A stretch of DNA of 64,000 nt from Novosphingobium piscinae (GTDB lineage: Bacteria; Pseudomonadota; Alphaproteobacteria; Sphingomonadales; Sphingomonadaceae). Made by a program: the position numbers and the translations under genes. The notes under the pieces are model-generated. The model saw only the letters and a program-made list of their open reading frames with translations. It did not search any database and was not told the origin of the DNA. Shown piece after piece: positions 1 through 9,308 of this stretch. How positions within the stretch are numbered: position 1 is the stretch's first letter; each line of letters begins with the position of its first letter. The stretch lies in assembly GCF_014230355.1 (NCBI RefSeq), contig NZ_JACLAX010000004.1:165811-229810 (forward strand), in the 5' to 3' direction.

Positions 1-132
1 CAGGTCCGGCAGCGAGCGCGCGGTGATGGTCGACAGGGCATAGACGAGGTAGCGCTCGGACAGCGCGCTGTCGAACGGAGCATCGACGATGGCGTCGAAC
101 GGATCGGGCTCTTCGGTGGTGGTGCTCGGCAT
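1..132 (-). CDS. parC: DNA topoisomerase IV subunit A, N-terminal fragment (runs off left edge)
   Basis: Reading leftward from an ATG at 132, 44 codons are open to the window edge and give an acidic N-terminus followed by ALSERYLVYALSTITARSLP. This is the characteristic start of the ParC/GyrA breakage-reunion domain; the ERYL-Y-LSTI pattern is typical of alphaproteobacterial ParC rather than GyrA. Topoisomerase IV decatenates daughter chromosomes together with ParE. Only the N-terminus is visible, so the catalytic tyrosine cannot be checked. The pilin gene upstream is on the same strand about 140 bases away, with a hairpin between them. Confidence 0.85.
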   Translation of the reverse strand, partial: MPSTTTEEPDPFDAIVDAPFDSALSERYLVYALSTITARSLPDL

Positions 133-155
133 CGCCTGATGCCGTAGCACTGCGG

Positions 156-178
156 GGGCCGGCTCGAAAAGCCGGCCC
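156..178 (-). terminator. GC-rich hairpin downstream of the pilin gene
   Basis: A perfect 9-bp stem, GGGCCGGCT with AGCCGGCCC, encloses a 5-base loop (CGAAA). It lies between the stop of the leftward Flp pilin gene and the parC start. There is no T-run, so it may be a Rho-assisted terminator or an mRNA stabiliser rather than a classical intrinsic terminator. Confidence 0.4.
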
Positions 179-272
179 GCCGCGTCATCCCCGGCTTATG
201 CACGCCCGCAGCCACGCCGTAAACGCCCCTGCCCCCCGGCACGGGCGCTGACGCGCGCGGACAGTCATCGCG

Positions 273-446
273 TCAGGCGTTGGCCGCCTGGAGCCGCGAC
301 GAGGTCTTCTGGAAGGTGGTGTTGAGCTGCGTGCCGAGCCCCGAAACGGTGGTCATCACGGCCACGGCGATCAGCGCGGCGATGAGTCCGTATTCGATGG
401 CAGTGGCGCCGGCGTCGTCGCGCAGCAGCTTGTGCAGGAAAGGCAT
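273..446 (-). CDS. Flp/Fap-type (type IVb) pilin
   Basis: This 57-residue protein has a short basic leader, MPFLHKLLRDDAG, followed by ATAIEYGLIAALIAVAV. That is the conserved Flp pilin motif, with the Glu-Tyr pair after the prepilin peptidase site and a hydrophobic helix. Flp pilins build adhesive tad pili at the cell surface. The internal ATG at 446 is preferred over the one at 464 because GGGGA sits 7 bases upstream and family members begin this way. No tad secretion genes are adjacent, so the rest of the machinery must lie elsewhere; an orphan Flp gene is common in sphingomonads. Confidence 0.85.
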   Translation of the reverse strand: MPFLHKLLRDDAGATAIEYGLIAALIAVAVMTTVSGLGTQLNTTFQKTSSRLQAANA

Positions 447-567
447 GGTCTGGTCCCCGATCATGTGCGGCGGCTACCCCAGCCCCCGAACGTGCCCGGT
501 CATAGGTCGCAGAGGTTAACAACTAACGAAAGTTATCGGTCCGGACAGGCATGGCCGGGCGCGCGGG

Positions 568-900
568 TCAGAAGCGCTGGATGTTGCGCGCCTCACCGGG
601 AATGCGCACCTCGAGCCCGTCGAGCGCCTCGGTCAGCACGATCTGGCAGGCCAGCCGGCTGGTCCGCGCGACCCCGGCCGCCAGGTCGAGCATGTCCTCC
701 TCGTCGTCCGAGGCCGGCGGCAGCCGGTCGAACCAGTCCGGGGCGACGATGACGTGGCAGGTCGAGCAGGCCATCTGGCCCTCGCAGGTGCCCTCGAGCG
801 GCATGCCGATGGCCTGGCCGACCTCGAGCAGGCGCTGCCCGGCCGTGGCCGTCGCCACCTTGCGCTCGTCCTTGTCGTTCACGAAACAGACCGCCACCAT
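568..900 (-). CDS. [2Fe-2S] ferredoxin, adrenodoxin/ISC type
   Basis: A 110-residue protein with the vertebrate-type ferredoxin cluster motif: Cys in TCEGQMACSTCHV (C-x5-C-x2-C) and a distal Cys in RLACQI. The acidic stretch SDDEEDMLD matches the partner-docking region of adrenodoxin-like ferredoxins. It probably passes electrons to iron-sulfur assembly or to a cytochrome P450. It lies 27 bases downstream of a cysteine desulfurase on the same strand, which favours a role in Fe-S biogenesis, although iscU/iscA homologues are not in the window. Confidence 0.85.
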   Translation of the reverse strand: MVAVCFVNDKDERKVATATAGQRLLEVGQAIGMPLEGTCEGQMACSTCHVIVAPDWFDRLPPASDDEEDMLDLAAGVARTSRLACQIVLTEALDGLEVRIPGEARNIQRF

Positions 901-927
901 CGTCTTACGCCCCCGAAGACCCGACCC

Positions 928-2001
928 TCATTGCCTCGCTGCCGCCGCGGCAATCCGCGTGCAGGCGGCGACCACCTCCGCCATCCTCGTGTAGCGACCG
1001 AACCCGAGCCGCAGGGAGCTGCGGGCCGCCGCCTGGTCCAGCCCGATCGCCTGCAGCACGTGGCTGGGTCGCCCCGAGCCACTGGCACAGGCCGAGCCGG
1101 CCGCAAAGCCAATATCGCGCAAATCGGACATAAGTCGGGCAAGGTCCAACCCGTCCTTGCGGACATTGAGGTTGCCGCGCCACCGCTGGACGGCATCGCC
1201 GTTGAGGGTGAAGCCGGGCAGCGCCGCACGGGCCGCCTCCCACAGCGCCGCAACATGGCGGGCATCCTCGTCCTGCCGCGCCACGGCCAGCGCCGCCGCG
1301 GCGCCGAACCCGGCGCACAGCGCCGGGCTGAGGGTGCCGGCGCGCAGCCCCTGCTCCTGCCCGCCGCCAAGCTGCTGGGGGGTGAGTGTCACCCCGTCGC
1401 GCAGCCACAGCGCGCCGATCCCCTTGGGGCCGTGGAGCTTGTGGGCGGAGACCGCGATCAGATCGGCCCCGGCGGGCGGCGCCAGCTTGCCCGCCCCCTG
1501 CACCGCATCGCACAGGAACAGCGCGCCGCCGGCCCGGGCGCGCTCGGCCAGGCGGGCGACCGGCTGGATCGTGCCGATCTCGTTGTTGACCTGCATCACC
1601 GCGACCAGCCCGGTGCCGGGGGCCAGGGGAACCTCGGGATCGAGCTGCCCGGCCGGGTCGACCGGCAGGACCTGAAGCTCCGGATCGACCGCGCGGGCCG
1701 GCTCCAGCACGGCAGCGTGCTCGATCGCGCTGACCGCGAGGCGCCGCGCGCCGCTGCCCCGGATCGCCAGGTTGAGCGCCTCGGTCGCGCCGCTGGTGAA
1801 GATCACGCGTCCGCCCGGCGGAAACAGGGTCGCCACCTGTGCGCGCGCTGCTTCGACCGCGGCGGCGGCGGCGCGGCCGGCGCGGTGCGGGCTGTGCGGG
1901 TTGGCGAAGCTGGTGGTCTCGGGCCCGCCCAGCCAGGCCAGCATGGCCTCGCGCGCCTCGGGCGCCAGCGGCGTGGTCGCCTGGTAGTCGAGATAGATCA
2001 T
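928..2001 (-). CDS. Cysteine desulfurase, NifS/IscS family (second of a tandem pair)
   Basis: A PLP enzyme of about 357 residues that converts cysteine to alanine and an enzyme-bound persulfide. The start is taken at MIYLDYQATTPL, the usual N-terminus; the longer ORF adds only seven codons. The Schiff-base lysine is in VSAHKLHGPKG and the active-site cysteine in AAGSACASGSG. The ATG overlaps the stop of the upstream paralogue by four bases (ATGA), implying translational coupling. The pair plus the ferredoxin just downstream make an iron-sulfur or tRNA-thiolation supply operon. Confidence 0.9.
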   Translation of the reverse strand: MIYLDYQATTPLAPEAREAMLAWLGGPETTSFANPHSPHRAGRAAAAAVEAARAQVATLFPPGGRVIFTSGATEALNLAIRGSGARRLAVSAIEHAAVLEPARAVDPELQVLPVDPAGQLDPEVPLAPGTGLVAVMQVNNEIGTIQPVARLAERARAGGALFLCDAVQGAGKLAPPAGADLIAVSAHKLHGPKGIGALWLRDGVTLTPQQLGGGQEQGLRAGTLSPALCAGFGAAAALAVARQDEDARHVAALWEAARAALPGFTLNGDAVQRWRGNLNVRKDGLDLARLMSDLRDIGFAAGSACASGSGRPSHVLQAIGLDQAAARSSLRLGFGRYTRMAEVVAACTRIAAAAARQ

Positions 2002-3038
2002 GCCGGCACTGCCATCGCGCACCAGGCGGCGACGAAGCGGTCAACCTCGGCCAGCGTGGTCTCGCGGCCGAGGCTGACGCGGATCACCTCGCCTGCCGCG
2101 CGCGCATCGAGCCCGCTGGCGGCCAGCACGTGACTGGTCCGCAGGCTGCCCGAGGAGCAGGCGCTGCCGGCCGACACCGCGATGCCCTGGGCATCGAACC
2201 GGATCAGCTGCGCGGCGGCCGAGACCCCGGGCATGCGGTAGGCCCCGATGGTGGCGAGCCGCGGCGCGGCGCCGGCGATCACCGTGCCCCCGGCGGCGGT
2301 GATCCCCGCGTCCAGCCGGGCGCGCAGCGCACTGGCGGCGGCAAGCCAATCCGCCCCGGCCTCGAGCGCGGCGACCATGGCCAGCACGCCGGGGAGGTTC
2401 TCGGTCCCGCCACGATAGCCGCGCTCCTGTCCGCCCGCCGGGCGCAGCAAGGCCCAGTCGCGCACCAGCAGCGCGCCCACCCCGATCGGGCCGCCGAACT
2501 TGTGCGCCGACAGCGCGATGAGGTCGGCCGGCGGCAGGGCCAGTTTGCCCGCACTCTGGGCGCAATCGGCCAGCAGCACCCCGCCCGCGCCGCGCACCGC
2601 GGCGGCGATCTCGGCCAACGGCTGGATCACCCCGGTCTCGTTGTTGACGTGCTGCACCGCGACCAGCCCCGGCTGCCTGCAGCCCTGCGGATCGACCAGG
2701 CCGAGCGCGTCGACCGGCAGCAGCGCGGCCTCGCCGCGGTGGCGCAGCACGGCCTCGTGCTCGACCGCGGTGAGCGCCGCCAGCGGCAGGACCGACTGGC
2801 GGATCGCCAACGCCAGCGCCTCGCTCGCCCCGCTGGTGAAGATCACCTCGCCGGACCAGCCCAGCATCGCCTTGAGCCGGCCGCGCGCGTCCTCGAGCAG
2901 CGCCCGCGCGGCGCGCCCCGCGGCGTGCGGGCTGGACGGATTGGCCCAGCGCGCGAACCCTTCGTGCAGCGCCGCCTGCGCCGCGGGCAGCAGCGGCGTG
3001 GTCGCGGCATGGTCGAGATAGAGCGAATGTGCGGTCAT
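1998..3038 (-). CDS. Cysteine desulfurase, NifS/IscS family (first of a tandem pair)
   Basis: A protein of 346 residues when started at MTAHSLYLDHAATTPL (ATG at 3038). A longer in-frame extension to 3476 is rejected because it runs antisense through the divergent hydrolase gene and has no family similarity. PLP lysine: LSAHKFGGPIG; catalytic Cys: SAGSACSSGSLRTSH. It is clearly paralogous to the downstream gene but diverged, so the two may serve different sulfur acceptors. About 135 bases separate its start from the divergent alpha/beta hydrolase, and this gap should hold both promoters. Confidence 0.9.
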   Translation of the reverse strand: MTAHSLYLDHAATTPLLPAAQAALHEGFARWANPSSPHAAGRAARALLEDARGRLKAMLGWSGEVIFTSGASEALALAIRQSVLPLAALTAVEHEAVLRHRGEAALLPVDALGLVDPQGCRQPGLVAVQHVNNETGVIQPLAEIAAAVRGAGGVLLADCAQSAGKLALPPADLIALSAHKFGGPIGVGALLVRDWALLRPAGGQERGYRGGTENLPGVLAMVAALEAGADWLAAASALRARLDAGITAAGGTVIAGAAPRLATIGAYRMPGVSAAAQLIRFDAQGIAVSAGSACSSGSLRTSHVLAASGLDARAAGEVIRVSLGRETTLAEVDRFVAAWCAMAVPA

Positions 3039-3174
3039 CGGGGGCAAAACGTTGCTTTCAGGCGAGTGCTTTCTATATAGCGCTCTCCTTCCATTCCCAG
3101 CCCCATCCGCCCCGGCACCCGCAAAGACGCGAGGCCGCGGCCGAGGCGCAACCCGAGGCAGAGCCCGCACCACC

Positions 3175-3831
3175 ATGCCAGCTGTCATCTTTCCCGGACC
3201 CGAAGGCCGCCTCGAAGGCCGCTTCCAGCCCGCCTCGCGGCCGCGCGCGCCCGTTGCCATGATCCTGCATCCGCATCCCCAGGCGGGCGGGACGATGAAC
3301 GACCGCATCACGATGGCGCTGTACAAGACCTTCCAGGCCCGCGGCTTCGCCACGCTGCGCTTCAACTTCCGCGGCGTCGGCCGCAGCCAGGGCAGCTTCG
3401 ACAACGGCATCGGCGAGCTGTCGGACGCCGCCGCCGCGCTCGACTGGGTCCAGTCGATCCATCCCGAGGCGACCACGACCTGGATCGCCGGCTATTCGTT
3501 CGGCGCGCTGATCGGCATGCAGCTGCTGATGCGCCGCCCGGAGATCCGCGGCTTCATCTCGATCGCGCCGCCGGCCAACATGTACGACTTCAGCTTCCTG
3601 GCGCCCTGCCCGGCTTCCGGCATCATCGTTCAGGGCGCCGCCGACACGGTGGTGACCCCTAACGCGGTGCAGAAGCTGGTCGACAAGCTGCGCACGCAGA
3701 AGCACATCACGATCCACCACGACGAGATCCCGCGGGCCAACCACTTCTTCGAGAACGAGCTCGACGACATGATGCTGTCGGTCGACAAGTATCTCGACTT
3801 CCGGCTCAGCCCGGACTGCCCGATCCGCTGA
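3175..3831 (+). CDS. Alpha/beta hydrolase (COG2945-type)
   Basis: A 218-residue hydrolase-fold protein. It has the oxyanion segment ILHPHPQAGG near residue 30, the FNFRGVGRSQG strand, the nucleophile elbow GYSFGA and a likely catalytic His in ANHFFE near the C-terminus. The start at 3175 matches the family N-terminus (MPAVIFPGPEGRLEG); the ORF can be extended upstream, but that part is low-complexity Arg/Pro sequence. The substrate is unknown. In related bacteria this gene often sits near iron-sulfur assembly genes, and here it is divergent from two cysteine desulfurases. Confidence 0.8.
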   Translation: MPAVIFPGPEGRLEGRFQPASRPRAPVAMILHPHPQAGGTMNDRITMALYKTFQARGFATLRFNFRGVGRSQGSFDNGIGELSDAAAALDWVQSIHPEATTTWIAGYSFGALIGMQLLMRRPEIRGFISIAPPANMYDFSFLAPCPASGIIVQGAADTVVTPNAVQKLVDKLRTQKHITIHHDEIPRANHFFENELDDMMLSVDKYLDFRLSPDCPIR

Positions 3832-3852
3832 GCGGAGGAACGGACCCGCGTC

Positions 3853-3942
3853 GTCGTCCCGGCCTTGCGCCGGGACCGGTACCCGGATCGAAACAGCCCC
3901 GCGCCGACGAGGCCGGCGGTCCCGGGTCGGGCCCGGGACGAC
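3853..3942. repeat. Paired GC-rich palindromes between convergent genes (REP-like)
   Basis: Two hairpins sit back to back: GTCCCGGC/GCCGGGAC (3856-3876) and GTCCCGGG/CCCGGGAC (3919-3939). The outer flanks are inverted (CGTCGTCCCGG on the left, CCGGGACGAC on the right). They lie between a rightward gene and a leftward small gene, the usual site for REP-like elements that act as terminators or mRNA stabilisers. Confidence 0.55.
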
Positions 3943-3949
3943 CACATCG

Positions 3950-4150
3950 TCAGTCCGGCCTCTGACCGACCGGGGCCGACCCGCCGGAGGTGGGCAGCAC
4001 CCAGATCGCGACATTGGCCGCCATCACCACGGCCAGCACCAGCATCAGCGCCACCTGCTTGCCCGGCCCGCCGCGGCGCCACAGCACCAGCGCGCCGACC
4101 GGCAGCGCGAGGACCATCAGCATGGCGAGCGACAAGGCGATATCCTGCAT
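3950..4150 (-). CDS. Small membrane protein with two predicted helices
   Basis: A 66-residue hydrophobic protein with two segments long enough to cross the membrane (about residues 5-24 and 33-51), separated by a basic turn WRRGGPGK. No family was recognised. It stands alone on the minus strand between the hydrolase and a DUF885 gene. Coding potential rests on the amphipathic pattern and good fit to the local GC-rich codon use; function is unknown. Confidence 0.5.
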   Translation of the reverse strand: MQDIALSLAMLMVLALPVGALVLWRRGGPGKQVALMLVLAVVMAANVAIWVLPTSGGSAPVGQRPD

Positions 4151-4250
4151 GGCCGCGCTCTAGCGCGCCGCAGCGCCGGGTGGAAGATGCCGGGCGCGCG
4201 ATGGCGCCGGCAGGTTTGACACGACGGCCCACCACGGCCAGCATCCCACC

Positions 4251-6110
4251 ATGACCAGCACTGCCCTGTCGCGCCGCGCGCTGCTTGCCCGTTCGGGCTC
4301 GGCCGCGGCCCTCGCCGCCGCCCCCGGTTTCGTGACCGCAGGCCACGCCGCCCCGCCCCCCCCGCTGCCCACCGCCCCCGGCGACGCCCGCGTCGCCGCC
4401 CTGCTCGACCGGGTGGCCTGGAACCTGCTGACGCTGGAACCCGAGCGCGCCACCGCGCTGGGGCTCGACAAGGGCGCCCATGCCGCGCTGCGTGGCCGGT
4501 CGAGCGATCGTTCCGCGACGGGGCGCGCGCGGGCGGTGGCCCTGCTCAAGGCTGATCTGGCGGCGACGCAGCGCCTGCCGCGCCTGCCGCTCAGCGCAGC
4601 CAGCCAGACCCATCTGGCCGTGGTGCAGAGCGCCTACCGCACCGCCCTCGACGGGTTCGCCCTGCCCTATGGCGATGTTGCGATCGGCAGCTGGCGCAAC
4701 AGCCCCTACGCCGTGATCCAGAACGTCGGCGCGTGGATCGACGTGCCGCGCCTGCTCGAGGCCGATCAGCCGGTCGGCTCGCGCGCCGACGCCGAGGCCT
4801 GGCTGGCCCGGCTGGCCGACATGGCCCCGCAGCTCGATGGCGAGACCCAGCGGATCGCCGCCGCGCGGGGGATCGGGCTGGTTCCGCCCGCCTTCCTGCT
4901 CGACAAGACCATCGCCCAGATGGGCCAGTCGCTTGCCGCCTTCGCCGGCGACGGCGGCAGCCTGCTGCACAGCTTCGCCGGGAAGACCGCCACCCTGCCC
5001 GGGCCGTGGCGCGCGCGGGCGCAGGGGCTGCTGCGCGAGCGGGTGGTTCCGGCGCTGGAGCGCCAGCTGGCCGAGCTGCGCCGCCAGCGCGCCGTCGCCA
5101 CTGCCGCGGCCGGGATGCGCGGGCGCCCCCATGGCGAGGCCTGGTATGCCTGGGGCCTGCGCGCCGGCACCACCACCACCCGCACGCCCGAGGACATCCA
5201 CCGCATCGGCCGCGCCCAGCTGGCCGAGCTGCAGGCGCGGATGGAGGAGATCCTGCGCGGGCTGGGCCTGACCAGCGGTTCGATCGCCGCGCGGATCGAC
5301 GCGCTGCAGAAGGACGCGCGCAATGCCTTCCCGACCGGCGACGAGGGCCGCCGCCAGATCGTCGCCTACATGCAGGACCGGGTCGACTGGGCGCGCGCGC
5401 AGATGCCGCGGGCCTTCCGCCGTCTGGTCGGCGGCAAGCTCGAGATCCGCCGCCTGCCCGAGGCCGAGGAGATCGGCGCGCCGCCCGCCTATGGCGGGGC
5501 CGGAGCGATCGACGGTTCGATCCCCAGCCGGATCTGGGTCAACCTGCGCGACACCGCCATGCACAACCGCGTGACCATCCCCGACCTGGTGTTCCACGAA
5601 GGCATTCCCGGCCATGTCTGGCAGGGCGAATACACCCAGACCATGCCGCTGATCCGCTCGCTGCTGGCGTTCAATGCCTACAGCGAAGGCTGGGCGCTGT
5701 ACGGCGAGCAGCTGGCCGACGAGCTGGGCGCCTATGATGCGGATCCGGCCGGGCGGCTGGGCTATCTGCAGGGGTTCGCCTGGCGCGCGGTGCGTCTGAT
5801 CATCGACACCGGGATCCATGCCATGGGCTGGAGCCGCGAGCAGGCGCTGGCCGAGTTCACCGCCGCCACCGGCCTGCCGGAATCCACCGCCGTGTCCGAG
5901 GTGGAGCGCTACTGCGCCTGGCCGGGCCAGGCCTGCGGCTACAAGATGGGGCAGAACGAGATGGTCGCCCAGCGCGAGCGGGCGCGCGCCGCCCTCGGCG
6001 CCCGTTTCGATCTGCGAGACTTCAACCAGGCGGTGATCGACGGGGGCAATGTCCCGCTTGACGTGCTGGCGACCAATGTCGCCGGCTATGTCGCCGCGGC
6101 GCGGGGCTGA
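4251..6110 (+). CDS. DUF885 family protein, exported, zinc-peptidase-like
   Basis: A 619-residue protein. The N-terminus MTSTALSRRALLARSG is followed by a hydrophobic Ala-rich stretch and AGHAA, which resembles a Tat signal peptide (twin Arg at residues 8-9). The C-terminal half carries HEGIPGHVWQ, the HExxxH-like signature of DUF885, together with downstream EGWALYGEQLADELG, as in M32/gluzincin-like metallopeptidases. DUF885 proteins are periplasmic or lipoproteins of unproven substrate. The gene is monocistronic by position. Confidence 0.8.
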   Translation: MTSTALSRRALLARSGSAAALAAAPGFVTAGHAAPPPPLPTAPGDARVAALLDRVAWNLLTLEPERATALGLDKGAHAALRGRSSDRSATGRARAVALLKADLAATQRLPRLPLSAASQTHLAVVQSAYRTALDGFALPYGDVAIGSWRNSPYAVIQNVGAWIDVPRLLEADQPVGSRADAEAWLARLADMAPQLDGETQRIAAARGIGLVPPAFLLDKTIAQMGQSLAAFAGDGGSLLHSFAGKTATLPGPWRARAQGLLRERVVPALERQLAELRRQRAVATAAAGMRGRPHGEAWYAWGLRAGTTTTRTPEDIHRIGRAQLAELQARMEEILRGLGLTSGSIAARIDALQKDARNAFPTGDEGRRQIVAYMQDRVDWARAQMPRAFRRLVGGKLEIRRLPEAEEIGAPPAYGGAGAIDGSIPSRIWVNLRDTAMHNRVTIPDLVFHEGIPGHVWQGEYTQTMPLIRSLLAFNAYSEGWALYGEQLADELGAYDADPAGRLGYLQGFAWRAVRLIIDTGIHAMGWSREQALAEFTAATGLPESTAVSEVERYCAWPGQACGYKMGQNEMVAQRERARAALGARFDLRDFNQAVIDGGNVPLDVLATNVAGYVAAARG

Positions 6111-6132
6111 GACCCCGCGCGCCGCGGTGCGC

Positions 6133-6489
6133 TCAGCTCCCGAACAGGCCCTTGGCCATGCCGGCAAGATCGTTGAGCGGGTTGCCGTCGCCGTCCTTGT
6201 CGAGCATCCCCGACAGGCCCGCCAGCGCGGAGTTGCCCTGCAGCAGTTGGGCAAACTGGCCAAGCGAGCCCTCGCCGCCGATATGCCCGACGATCTGCTG
6301 GAGGATGGCCGGATCGATCCCGGTCTTGCTTGCGGCCAGCGACACCGTGTCCTCCGGAGCCTGATGCGCGGCGCCGAGCGCGGCAATGGCCTTTTCCGCC
6401 AATGCCGGATCAAGCCCCACCTTGGCCGCCAGATTGGCAACATCGACGTTCTGGGTCACCTGCCCGAGAATTCCATCCAGCATGCTCAT
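6133..6489 (-). CDS. DUF937-like small protein
   Basis: A protein of 118 residues from ATG at 6489 (MSMLDGILGQVTQ); the upstream extension to 6582 looks non-coding. It has repeated helical segments of the type LAAKVGLDPALAEKAI and ends with LDKDGDGNPLNDLAGMAKG, an EF-hand-like calcium loop (DKDGDG). This layout resembles DUF937/DUF2780-type proteins of unknown function. It is convergent with the DUF885 gene. The family assignment is tentative. Confidence 0.6.
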   Translation of the reverse strand: MSMLDGILGQVTQNVDVANLAAKVGLDPALAEKAIAALGAAHQAPEDTVSLAASKTGIDPAILQQIVGHIGGEGSLGQFAQLLQGNSALAGLSGMLDKDGDGNPLNDLAGMAKGLFGS

Positions 6490-6659
6490 CGCGATCGCCC
6501 TTCCGGCTTGAGGATAGCGCGGATGATCCGCCGCGCCGGGACCGCCAGCAAGTAAAAACCCCGGTAACAAACACGGCGCCATCCGCGGGGATGGCGCCGT
6601 GCTGCAACCTCGCAGGCCGGCCGGACCTGGTCCCGGTCCGCCGCCCCGCGCGGTCTGGA

Positions 6660-8270
6660 TCAGGCTGCGACCGCGCCCACCGGGGCCGCCGCGCGGACGC
6701 CTTCGTCGACATGGTCGGCGAACTGGGCGAAGTTGTCGATGAACTTGCCGACCAGGTCCTGCGCGGTCTTGTCATAGTCGGCCGGGTTGGCCCAGGCCCC
6801 GCGCGGATCGAGCAGCGCGCTGTCCACGCCCGGCACCGCCACCGGCACCTCGAACCCGAAGTTGGGATCCTTGCGGAAATCGGCGGTGTTGAGCGAACCG
6901 TCGAGCGCGGCATTGAGCAGGGCACGGGTGGCCTTGATCGGCATGCGCTTGATGCCTTCCATCGTGGCCTTGCCGCCCGACCAGCCGGTGTTGACCAGCC
7001 AGCACTTGACCCCGCCCCTGGCGATCCGCTCCTTGAGCAGGTTGCCGTAGACCGAGGGATGGCGCGGCATGAACGGCGCGCCGAAGCAGGTGCTGAAGGT
7101 GGCCTCGGGCTCGGTCACGCCGATCTCGGTCCCGGCGACGCGCGCGGTGTAGCCCGAGAGGAAGTGGTACATCGCCTGGTCCGGGGTGAGCCGGGCGATC
7201 GGCGGCAGCACGCCGTAGGCGTCGGCGGTCAGGAAGATCAGGTTGGCCGGCACCGGACCGAGGTTCTCATCCGAGCAGTTCGGGATGAAGTCGATCGGAT
7301 AGGACCCGCGGCTGTTCTCGGCCAGCGAATTGTCGTCCAGGTCGATCTCGCGGGTGACCGGATCGATCACCACGTTCTCGAGCACGGTGCCGAAGCGCTT
7401 GGTGGTGGCGAAGATTTCGGGCTCGGCCTCGGCCGAGAGGCGGATCATCTTGGCATAGCAGCCACCCTCGAAGTTGAACACGGCCGTGTCCGACCAGCCA
7501 TGCTCGTCATCGCCGATCAGCGTGCGGCTAGCATCGGCCGAGAGGGTGGTCTTGCCCGTGCCCGACAGGCCGAAGAACACGGCGGTCTTGCCGTCCGGAC
7601 CGATGTTGGCCGAGCAGTGCATCGGCATCACGCCCTTGGTCGGCAGCAGGTAGTTGAGAATGCCGAAAACCGACTTCTTCATCTCGCCGGCATAGGCCGT
7701 GCCGCCGATCAGGATCAGCTTCTCGGAGAAGTTGACCGCGATCACCGTCTCGCTGCGCGAACCGTGGCGCGCCGGATCGGCGCGGAAGCTGGGCAGGTCG
7801 ATGATCGTGTATTCGGGCACGAAGCTGGCCACCTCGGCCGCGCTCGGGCGCACCAGCAGGGTGCGGATGAACAGGTTGTGCCAGGCGAACTCGTTGATCA
7901 CCCGCACGTTGACGCGGTGCTCCGGCTGCGAGCCGCCGAACAGGTCGGCGACATAGAGCTGGTCCTTGTCAGCCAGCGCGGCGAGGAAATCGGCCTTGAG
8001 CGCAGCAAAATGCTCCGGGGTCATCGCGACGTTGGTCTTGCCCCACCACACGGTGTTCTCGGTCTCGGCATCGCGGACGATGAACTTGTCCTTGGCCGAG
8101 CGGCCGGTGTGCTTGCCCGTCGCCACCACGAAGGGTCCGTCCTTGGCCAGCACGCCCTCGCCGTTGCGGACCGCATGCTCGACCAGGGGGGCCGTGCCGA
8201 GATTGGCGAAGACGGTTGCGCTGGTGGAGATGCCCTGGCGGTCGAGCGGATGGAAGAGGGTAGCAGTCAA
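6660..8270 (-). CDS. pckA: Phosphoenolpyruvate carboxykinase (ATP)
   Basis: Catalyses oxaloacetate + ATP to phosphoenolpyruvate + CO2, the entry step of gluconeogenesis. It has 536 residues, normal for the ATP family. The kinase P-loop is [13 protein letters not shown], metal binding is in [10 protein letters not shown], and [12 protein letters not shown] and [17 protein letters not shown] are conserved. No ATG fits the N-terminus. TTG at 8270 (reading [13 protein letters not shown]) has GGGAGA seven bases upstream and is chosen; an in-frame start at 8387 would add sequence upstream of the promoter -10. The gene is divergent from chvI, whose product is known to affect pckA in other alphaproteobacteria. 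Confidence 0.95.
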   Translation of the reverse strand: MTATLFHPLDRQGISTSATVFANLGTAPLVEHAVRNGEGVLAKDGPFVVATGKHTGRSAKDKFIVRDAETENTVWWGKTNVAMTPEHFAALKADFLAALADKDQLYVADLFGGSQPEHRVNVRVINEFAWHNLFIRTLLVRPSAAEVASFVPEYTIIDLPSFRADPARHGSRSETVIAVNFSEKLILIGGTAYAGEMKKSVFGILNYLLPTKGVMPMHCSANIGPDGKTAVFFGLSGTGKTTLSADASRTLIGDDEHGWSDTAVFNFEGGCYAKMIRLSAEAEPEIFATTKRFGTVLENVVIDPVTREIDLDDNSLAENSRGSYPIDFIPNCSDENLGPVPANLIFLTADAYGVLPPIARLTPDQAMYHFLSGYTARVAGTEIGVTEPEATFSTCFGAPFMPRHPSVYGNLLKERIARGGVKCWLVNTGWSGGKATMEGIKRMPIKATRALLNAALDGSLNTADFRKDPNFGFEVPVAVPGVDSALLDPRGAWANPADYDKTAQDLVGKFIDNFAQFADHVDEGVRAAAPVGAVAA

Positions 8271-8358
8271 GGTCGTCTCCCTGGTAGCGGGACCGGCCCC
8301 GGCTGGCCGGGAGCGGCGCAGGAATAAGTCTCCGCATAGGTATGCGCGAGTCTGGCCG

Positions 8359-8387
8359 CGCATAGTGCAAGGGGGGGCAAGCGTCAA
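8359..8387 (-). promoter_or_regulatory. Sigma-70-type promoter of pckA
   Basis: On the minus strand TTGACG (8387-8382) and TATGCG (8364-8359) are separated by exactly 17 bases. The position predicts an 80-base leader before the TTG start at 8270. The 285-base gap to chvI leaves room for a divergent chvI promoter and for ChvI binding, but no ChvI box could be assigned by eye. Confidence 0.6.
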
Positions 8388-8555
8388 ACCCGCGTGGTTA
8401 ATTTCCCCGCACTTGTGTTCGCCCTGTCGCTACGGAACGCAGGCCCTGGCGCGCGGAGCCGGCGGGCGGCCACCACCGATCGATTTGCAACCCGCGCCGG
8501 CCTCGGCTAGTCGCCTTGGTTCCGGGAGGAAGCCAGAGCGAAAGCCCCACCGCGC

Positions 8556-9308
8556 ATGCCCGCAAGCTCCGATCCAGTGCCCCCCGCCGCCGACGGCCGC
8601 CAGGTCATCGCCCTGGTCGACGATGACCGCAACATTCTCACCACGGTGTCGATCGCGCTCCAGGCCGAGGGCTTCGCCACGCGCGTCTACACCGATGGCC
8701 AGACCGCGCTGCGCGCGCTGCTCGACAATCCGCCGGACCTCGCAATCTTCGACATCAAGATGCCGCAGATGGACGGGTTCACGCTGCTCGAGCAGTTCCG
8801 CGCGCGCTCCAGCCTGCCGGTGATCTTCCTGACCTCGAAGGACGAGGAGCCCGACGAGGCCCGCGGGCTGGCGTTGGGCGCTGACGACTACATCGCCAAG
8901 CCGTTCAGCCAGCGCCTGCTGGTCGCCCGGATCCGCGCGATCCTGCGCCGGACCGAACTGGCGCGCAGCGCCGCGGAGGCCGACGGCGATCCGGCCGAGG
9001 CCGACCAGGTGGTGCGGCGCGGCCGGCTCGAGATGGACCCGCCGCGCCATCTCGTCACCTGGGATGGCAAGCCGGTGGCGCTTACCGTCACCGAGTTCCT
9101 GATCCTCGAGGCGCTCGCCACCCGGCCAGGCGTGGTCAAGAGCCGCAACCAGCTGATGGACGCGGCCTACAACGACGACGTGTTCATCGACGACCGGACG
9201 ATCGACAGCCACATCAAGCGGCTGCGGCGCAAGTTCCGCGAGGTGGACCCCGAGTTCTCGGGCATCGAGACGCTCTACGGCGCGGGCTATTCCTTTGCCG
9301 ACAGCTGA
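8556..9308 (+). CDS. chvI: ChvI-type response regulator (OmpR family)
   Basis: A 250-residue regulator. The receiver domain (residues about 17-130) has the acidic pair VDDD, the phospho-acceptor Asp in FDIKMP, the Thr/Ser in FLTSKD and the Lys in AKPFS. The OmpR winged helix (about 155-250) ends with [11 protein letters not shown]. ChvI works with ChvG to control envelope, acid and metabolic responses in alphaproteobacteria. Its 3' end overlaps the chvG start by 14 bases. Location beside pckA and the PTS genes is the conserved arrangement and supports the call. Confidence 0.9.
   Translation: MPASSDPVPPAADGRQVIALVDDDRNILTTVSIALQAEGFATRVYTDGQTALRALLDNPPDLAIFDIKMPQMDGFTLLEQFRARSSLPVIFLTSKDEEPDEARGLALGADDYIAKPFSQRLLVARIRAILRRTELARSAAEADGDPAEADQVVRRGRLEMDPPRHLVTWDGKPVALTVTEFLILEALATRPGVVKSRNQLMDAAYNDDVFIDDRTIDSHIKRLRRKFREVDPEFSGIETLYGAGYSFADS

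Noticed and set aside
3630..6443. 937-residue minus-strand open frame
   Set aside because: It runs antisense across the hydrolase end and the whole DUF885 gene, which has clear motifs. High GC keeps the antisense frame open; no domain is visible.
6330..8327. 665-residue plus-strand open frame antisense to pckA
   Set aside because: pckA carries all PEPCK motifs on the other strand. The plus-strand translation is low-complexity Arg/Gly/His-rich sequence.
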